A stretch of 5,942 bases of DNA, taken from contig NVUO01000006.1 of NCBI GenBank assembly GCA_002733155.1, forward strand, positions 60,814-66,755, written 5' to 3'. The notes beneath the pieces are model-generated. The model saw only the letters and a list, made by a program, of their open reading frames with translations, was not told the origin of the DNA and searched no databases. Position numbers and translations under genes: made by a program. Origin of the DNA: Sulfurimonas sp. GTDB taxonomy: Bacteria > Campylobacterota > Campylobacteria > Campylobacterales > Sulfurimonadaceae. This document shows, piece by piece, positions 5,923 to 5,942 of the stretch (its first letter is position 1; every line of letters begins with the position of its first letter).

Positions 5923-5942
5923 AATATTTTTAAATAATTAAA

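Overview
The window reads as one AT-rich (roughly 30% G+C by eye), minus-strand operon from a Gram-negative bacterium. The base composition, AGA-dominated arginine usage, Shine-Dalgarno sites and this gene combination fit Campylobacterota (Arcobacter/Sulfurimonas-like). That assignment is an inference, because no rRNA or housekeeping gene is present.

Layout in transcription order, from high to low coordinates. (1) 5895-4576: a secreted TPR protein with a C-terminal outer-membrane beta-barrel that resembles the Slam/DUF560 translocator of the type 11 secretion system (T11SS). An in-frame TGA at 4879-4881 interrupts it. (2) 4566-2545: an intact 673-residue exported protein. It has an N-terminal FecR domain, a long charged and repetitive linker, and a C-terminal domain that looks like the TbpB-type small beta-barrel carried by T11SS cargo. 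(3) 2518 to beyond position 1: a large exported protein with tandem LamG (concanavalin-like) domains. A one-base frameshift near 1789-1790 breaks it, but the shifted frame stays open for 598 codons to the window edge.

Spacing is 9 nt between genes 1 and 2 (the FecR ribosome binding site overlaps the upstream stop codon) and 26 nt between genes 2 and 3, so co-transcription is likely. The most economical reading is a cell-surface export locus. The TPR-barrel moves the FecR/TbpB-like protein across the outer membrane, and the LamG protein is a co-expressed surface or secreted adhesin or binding protein.

The notable points are a FecR domain used as surface cargo rather than as an anti-sigma regulator, the repeat-built stalk between FecR and the barrel, and two independent reading-frame lesions in the translocator and LamG genes while the gene between them is intact. 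The lesions may be real decay or sequencing/assembly errors; the sequence alone cannot decide. No RNA genes, CRISPR arrays, insertion sequences or terminators were seen, and no non-coding stretch exceeds about 40 bases.
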